Positions 58,871 through 64,000 of a DNA stretch of 64,000 nucleotides are shown here, in pieces. The notes below the pieces were generated by a model. That model was not told the origin of the DNA, made no database searches, and saw only the letters and a list, made by a program, of their open reading frames with translations. The translations under genes and the position numbers were made by a program. The DNA is from Nectonema munidae (Eukaryota; Nematomorpha; Nectonematoida; Nectonematidae). How positions within the stretch are numbered: the stretch's first letter is position 1; every line of letters begins with the position of its first letter. The stretch lies in contig JAUIRK010000978.1 of the NCBI GenBank assembly GCA_030549495.1, positions 124,001 to 188,000 on the forward strand. Direction: 5' to 3'.

Positions 58871-60640
58871 ATCACCAGGACAAAATGTCCTAACTTCTGA
58901 AATGCTACTACATTCAGAGATTATTTTTAATGAGCCATTACTCTTCCAACCTATCAAATGTGAGCTAAATGATGTAGAAATTCAAGATTCCTTACAGTGG
59001 ATTGACGTTTGCAGGACAAAGATTCGCTGAGCTTAGAGAGGTGGTGGTGGGAGGAGTGTTGAATGAGGGATCAATAAATAGAAGACATGATGCTGAAGAA
59101 GAAATGAGTCTTCATCACTATTACTGGAAGACGTTGTGTAGAGCATAAAATATTCATGAATTCGAGGTAGTGCTTTGCTTTAAGTTGTTAGCTATAGCAC
59201 GTCAAAAAAGGTATTAGTACATCTGTATGCAATGCGTAAGCTGTCGATCGCGTAGCAGGTACACTCTTTTGATGAATATAAAAGAAAAATGATTCACTTA
59301 TAATCAACCCCAAAACAATGATGGATACGAGATGACGCGCCAAATTTGGGTAAAGCATTTCCCTGTTGAAGGGATTTTTTGGGTGGATTAAAATCATTAC
59401 TCCCGTAAGAAAAAATCTAATCATAAATTGATCGCGCTACTGATGCTTCTTGATCTTGTTGAATTGAACAGGACAAAGGACATATTCAGTATTTTCATCA
59501 TTTCGAGATTCACACCTAACAAAAGGCGTCGGCCTTTTCCCTGAAAATTTACTTACAATTTTAATAATGCAAACAATAACTAACTATAACCATTAAATTA
59601 ATATTAATTAATTAACTAACTAAGTCACTAACTAAACATCATTATTGAATTGAACTTTGCTTAGGAGTGTATTTATGAATTGATTTAGAATTTTTTCCCG
59701 TTATTACGAAAAATTAAGTCAGATTGAAAGACTACAAAAATTTGTTCAACAAAAAAAGCAAATTTTTTGAATTTTAAAACAAACTTGCGATTTTTTGATA
59801 TGATTTTAAGCAATAATAATGCGTAAAAAATTATTCTTAGTATTAGTGCTCACGATATTTTATTGTGATAAAAATGGACAATAACAAAAAAAAGTTTAGT
59901 TGAAGCTATGGTTTTTTAAACTTTCAGAATAAAATGTGTCTGATTCCTGCTGATTCCGTTTTCAATTTTATATAATAGTGTAAAGCAACTACAGATTTTA
60001 TCATTTTGTTATCAAATAAGCTATGATAAAAAAACGGGACATTTGCTAAAACTACAAGACAGTTAAAATAGTTGAAAAAACGAAACTACCATTCAAAATG
60101 GCACCTCTGGTCAGACTATTAATATAAGGATAGTGGTGGAGAAAATCCTTTATGTCAAAGATTAGAAAGCATGTATGATTTGAGCATACAAAGTTGAACT
60201 GATGAGGCTTGGATTGGATATCGGAAATCCAATCCGTGGCTCACAGAGTGTAGGGTTGGTAGTGATGAACGAATAAAAGAATATGACTCCCAATTACAAC
60301 TTTCCTTGTATACATGTTAACGTGCAAAATTTTAAATACAGCGTTTTCACAAAAAATTCTATAGTTAATTTTGAAAATAATCATATACTATTTTTAAGAA
60401 AGCAGATCATCTACCATGAGGAAATCTAAGAAAAAACTTTAAGAAGCAAATTTTACCTTCCAAAATCAGAATCGTCAATTAATTACTACACTCAATATTT
60501 TCAATTTTATTTTTGTGACAGATTAACCATATGTGTGTGCATGTACAATTGTCGCCTTTACAAAAATTGGATTTGTGAGATATCTTCTGATCATTCTGAT
60601 CGTAAATTGGTTAAATGATTTTGCTTGTAGAAAAAGTAAG
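58871..60640. other. Intergenic DNA
   Basis: No gene or element supported. A purine-rich patch at about 59030-59110 (gaggtggtggtgggagg) faintly resembles one at 61860-61920. Confidence 0.35.
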
Positions 60641-60649
60641 CGACATTAA

Positions 60650-60740
60650 TGGTCGGCAAATGGCTTAGTGGTAGGAGCGTAGGCTATTGATCCAGATGAT
60701 CTGGGTTCGATTCCCAATCGTGAATATAATTGCCATCTCT
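60650..60740 (+). repeat. tRNA-derived SINE, second family
   Basis: Head ggcaaatggcttagtggtag with a good A-box (TGGCTTAGTGG), then atctgggttcgattcccaat with the B-box GGTTCGATTCC, correctly spaced for Pol III. The 5' and 3' ends cannot pair into an acceptor stem, and the tail continues as non-tRNA sequence, so this is a SINE head and not a tRNA gene. Confidence 0.6.
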
Positions 60741-62097
60741 GACGATTAAAAAAATTATTTATTGATTTGACTGACAAAGAAAACGTTACATTCATGATCA
60801 GAACAGACAAATTTAGCGGATTTGAAGCAAAATATTACTCGTGTTGAATTTCTACATTTTGGTTTTTTTTTAGAACAGATAGCTAAATTGTAGCTAAATT
60901 AACTTTCCCATAAAGATCACATTACCCATTCAAACTATAAATGAATCCAAAATTATCTCATGCGACTAATCAAGCTACAAAGATATATCAAGATTATCCT
61001 AAAAAGAAGGAAACAAACAATTTGAGTGAGAAATTTAGCTATCAATCCAAATTCAATAAAAAAGAAATCAAACTAGCCAAAAATTACATAAAAGATGAAT
61101 TAATCCCATATAAAAAAGAAAACCAAACATAAGTTTCTTTTACATAAGGTGATGGAAGCCATGAGAAATTAAAAAAAGCCAGAGAACTCATCAGAAAACA
61201 TGATGTTACCTTCCATCTACTATTTTTTCTTGATGCCAAATATCTTGATCAATAACTAAAATTTCCCAAATGACGAACTTATTAATGGAAGAACGATTAG
61301 CGAGTTAATAAGAAGGTTAACATATTTTGTATAAATGTGTATGCCTTGGTCTATGAATGTGTATTTTGTGTGACCATATGTAATGTCGATCAAAAAATGA
61401 GTTTCTCATATCTGACAGTGTGAATTGTTCTAAGGATTTGACCGGAACACTTAAAAAATGCTGCAATTTTTTTTAAAAGTTGCAACTACGAAAAATCAAA
61501 TATTCGGAAACTGTGCAAATTTGTCAGCATTGTATCCGATGGAAGTTCGCCAACTGTTTAGGAAAATGACTCGATCATTAGCAAACGCTTTTACCCTGGG
61601 TTCATTTTTGTAGCCAAAATAACGCTCATAAGCTTCAAAGTTTGAAGACGAAGAAAAATAATTGGCACAATTTTAAATAATTATTATATTGCTAGAACAA
61701 AGTGTGGAGCTTCGAAAATTATGGGCATGAATGGACACCCTTACAAGATCGATTTGATTGGATTGACTTGGTTTCTTCGCTATTCCAATAGATTAGAATC
61801 TGCTTGGGTTCGCTGAGGTGTTTGAATGCGAAACTTGTGCATTACATACAACTCTGATCTAAGATTATTGTGAGGCAGAATGGGAGGAGGTTTTGAGAAG
61901 GGAAGGGATGCTGAAGTAAATCTGTGTTAGTGATATTTCGCATTCATTATTCATGAGAGATCTCTTTTCCAACGACAAAGATTTATTCATCAAAAAGAGC
62001 AATATTTTAAGTTACATTGACATTTAAATTGCTTTTTCTGATAGATATTATCACTAAATACAAAATAAGCTACACAACTTGATCAAATACACTGATA

Positions 62098-62165
62098 CAG
62101 TGTTTCTTAACCTAGGGGTAAATTAGCCCAGTGGGGTAATGAATCTATATTTTTGGGGTAATGAT
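62098..62165 (+). repeat. hAT-type terminus
   Basis: The sequence cagtgtttcttaacctaggg followed by ggggtaatg repeats is the common CAGTG.TTCTTAACCT..GGG terminus of hAT elements. No partner end seen. Confidence 0.4.
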
Positions 62166-62720
62166 TAATTGTAAAGACTCTTCGATTCTCGAAATTGATG
62201 ATATTTAATTGATTGAGAGAAATTGATGAGTGAATTCATCGACAAACTTACACACACAAGATTTTCAAAGTTGTTTTCAACTGCTTGAATTCTAAGAGCT
62301 TTCACTTTGAAGTTCAATTTTTATACTTTTTTGAACAAAATAGTATTCAGCACAAAACGAAACTTGTTCGACTTCTACCTCAACTCTAGCTTCTTCTTTT
62401 TAACATAATTATAAACTTTGAACTATTTAGCTCAAATTAAAGGTTTAAAAAAGCATGATGCCTCATTTGTTTTGTGATAGAAGCTTTTTAGATCACTTGT
62501 AAGAAATTCCAAAGTTATATATCAAAAAGAGAAATTGTCTAAAATTACGATGATTTGGTTTTCCAATTCCAGCCATCTTCTACATCGTCTAAAAGCCAAC
62601 AATTCCAACTATCTTCTACATCGTCTTTTGAAATAGGATTATGCTGGCACAATTTTCCAAAATATTCAATAACGCTTTAAGGAGGAACAAATGTAAGAGG
62701 GGGAATCACGGCCAGTTTTA

Positions 62721-62806
62721 GAGTCTATCGCTCACCATTCCGATGAATTGTTTGTTCTATTAGCGCTGCTACTACTGGCATCAAGTGTTTCTCACAGGAT
62801 GGCAGG
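62721..62806 (+). other. Weak candidate exon
   Basis: Acceptor ccagttttag ends at 62720; donor gtaaat follows gatggcag at 62806. In between, an open phase encodes a hydrophobic stretch (ELFVLLALLLLASSVSH), and base composition is richer in GC than around it. No partner exons or family were recognised; it may be chance. Confidence 0.15.
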
Positions 62807-64000
62807 TAAATTCACTTGGAAATGATTCCACTTTGGTATGGCTTTGCTCAGCTGTAAAGCTCTCATTTTAATGAAAGTCTGAAACCAGGAAAGCGAAACG
62901 AAAATATGAAAAGGCGTCATCCCGAAACTTTTATCAATGTCCCATTGTGCTTTTATAGAACAAATTCTTTACCACTAGCTTCCTAATCATATTATCAATG
63001 TTGCGGTAGAAAAGAAAATCTTTGAACAAAATAAACTACATAAGCTTAGTTAGAAAATGTAGAGACTTTCATCCACTCAATAAATTATTTTTATAAAATT
63101 TACCTTTTTATATTGCAAATTGTGATATTTTAGATTTTGATAGCAGTGCTAACTCCAAAATTTGCATCAAAAGTTTCAAGTTCACAAATGAAAAAGTAAA
63201 CACTATATTGCAAAAATTATAATAGTTTTGGAATTCAAATTTGAAAATTGTTAAAGCAATTGCGCATGGCAAAAATTATACTTCAAAGAAACATGATTTC
63301 ATACAAAAACACACTTTTATAATTGGCATGATCTGGTGAATTAACATTTTCTTTTGATAATTTCCATTTTCACGATAATTTTAGATTTTTCAAAGAATTC
63401 ATCGAAAAACTTGCTAAAAATTAGCAAAATACAAAATAGAAGTGCTAATAAACTCCTACAATAGGCTTAGAACTTTTTAAAAAAAATGCGAACAATTTTT
63501 AAATAAAATTCTTATTCTTGACTTCTAATGTGCTTGAAAGGGCGAAATCACGAGATTTGGTGTACAAAGTATTTCATTCAAGTATATATTTAATATTTAT
63601 AATTTTAAGTTAAAAAAAATTTTTGTATACCCATTTAAACTAAAAGTTTCTTTTTTTAGTTGAACTGTCATATATCAATCAGCCGACATAAAAATGAGAC
63701 TTCGTCAATAAATATTATTTATTCCAAAATTAAAAATTTAATTTATATAAAATAATGAAAAAGTTTTTTGGTTTGTGAACCAAATCTGGTTGGTAGAGCC
63801 AGGAAATCAATCAACTTAGACAAACTTTTTTCTTTTTATATTTCTCTATTCCTACGAATTTCAGATGGACGAACCAAGTTTTCACACATTCCGATTGGAC
63901 GCTTTCTGAACTTTTCTTTTAGATGTTTAGTATTGGTAATATCAGCTTTTGCATTCACTAACCAAAAAATAAATAAGCAAGCAACCACTTGGTTCGTTCA

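Larger units (their letters stand above)
60741..64000. other. Intergenic DNA to the window end
   Basis: Mostly AT-rich. Items seen: a 63-codon + frame at 60941-61132, lysine- and asparagine-rich and unrecognised; a hAT-type terminus at about 62098; a weak candidate exon at 62721-62806. No gene could be built. Confidence 0.35.

Noticed and set aside
60650-60725. tRNA gene with good A and B boxes
   Set aside because: The two ends do not pair and the T stem is imperfect. A SINE head fits better.

Overview
The window is AT-rich (about 30% GC by eye) animal nuclear DNA. It has intron-rich protein genes with GT-AG splice sites, many relics of DNA transposons, one RTE-type LINE and tRNA-derived SINEs. 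Nothing in it is bacterial. Gene content and texture suggest an invertebrate, and an arthropod such as a copepod is a reasonable guess, but the sequence alone does not prove that.

Three host genes can be built exon by exon, with splice phases that agree at every joint. (1) A facilitated glucose transporter (SLC2A/GLUT, MFS sugar transporter) runs on the + strand. Its last seven coding exons lie between 1398 and 11868; the N-terminal part is upstream of the window. (2) A complete CCDC47 (calumin; PAT-complex ER membrane chaperone) runs on the - strand from 37998 to 26627 in seven coding exons, 544 residues. (3) A complete tetraspanin runs on the - strand from 55241 to 48093 in seven coding exons, about 269 residues, with the CCG motif and six cysteines of the large loop.

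Layout: 1-12240 GLUT gene and 3'UTR, with mobile-element relics in its introns; 12240-20400 transposon relics (hAT, an unidentified coding relic, piggyBac) and tandem arrays; 20400-26600 two near-identical TTAA-flanked piggyBac-type MITEs and a 1-kb pogo/Tigger element; 26600-38000 CCDC47, carrying an RTE LINE in intron 5 and a 1.2-kb hAT-type element in intron 2; 38061-40975 a hAT transposon with both ends and its target-site duplication, ending 63 bp from the CCDC47 start codon; 41000-48000 very AT-rich DNA, a degenerate tandem array and another hAT relic; 48000-55300 the tetraspanin, whose last intron holds two SINEs in inverted orientation; 55300-64000 repeats, a shortened RTE LINE copy and AT-rich DNA with no convincing gene.

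The three genes act in unrelated processes: sugar uptake at the plasma membrane, multipass membrane-protein biogenesis in the ER, and plasma-membrane microdomain organisation. Nothing suggests they form a shared system. Two stretches of swollen homopolymers (about 5780-6130 and 14340-14640) look like poor-quality assembly. I found no system that I can defend as new. The most distinctive signals are the MITE family, an 80-bp near-perfect inverted repeat at 19712-19933, and a three-copy 260-bp tandem repeat with a partly open reading frame.
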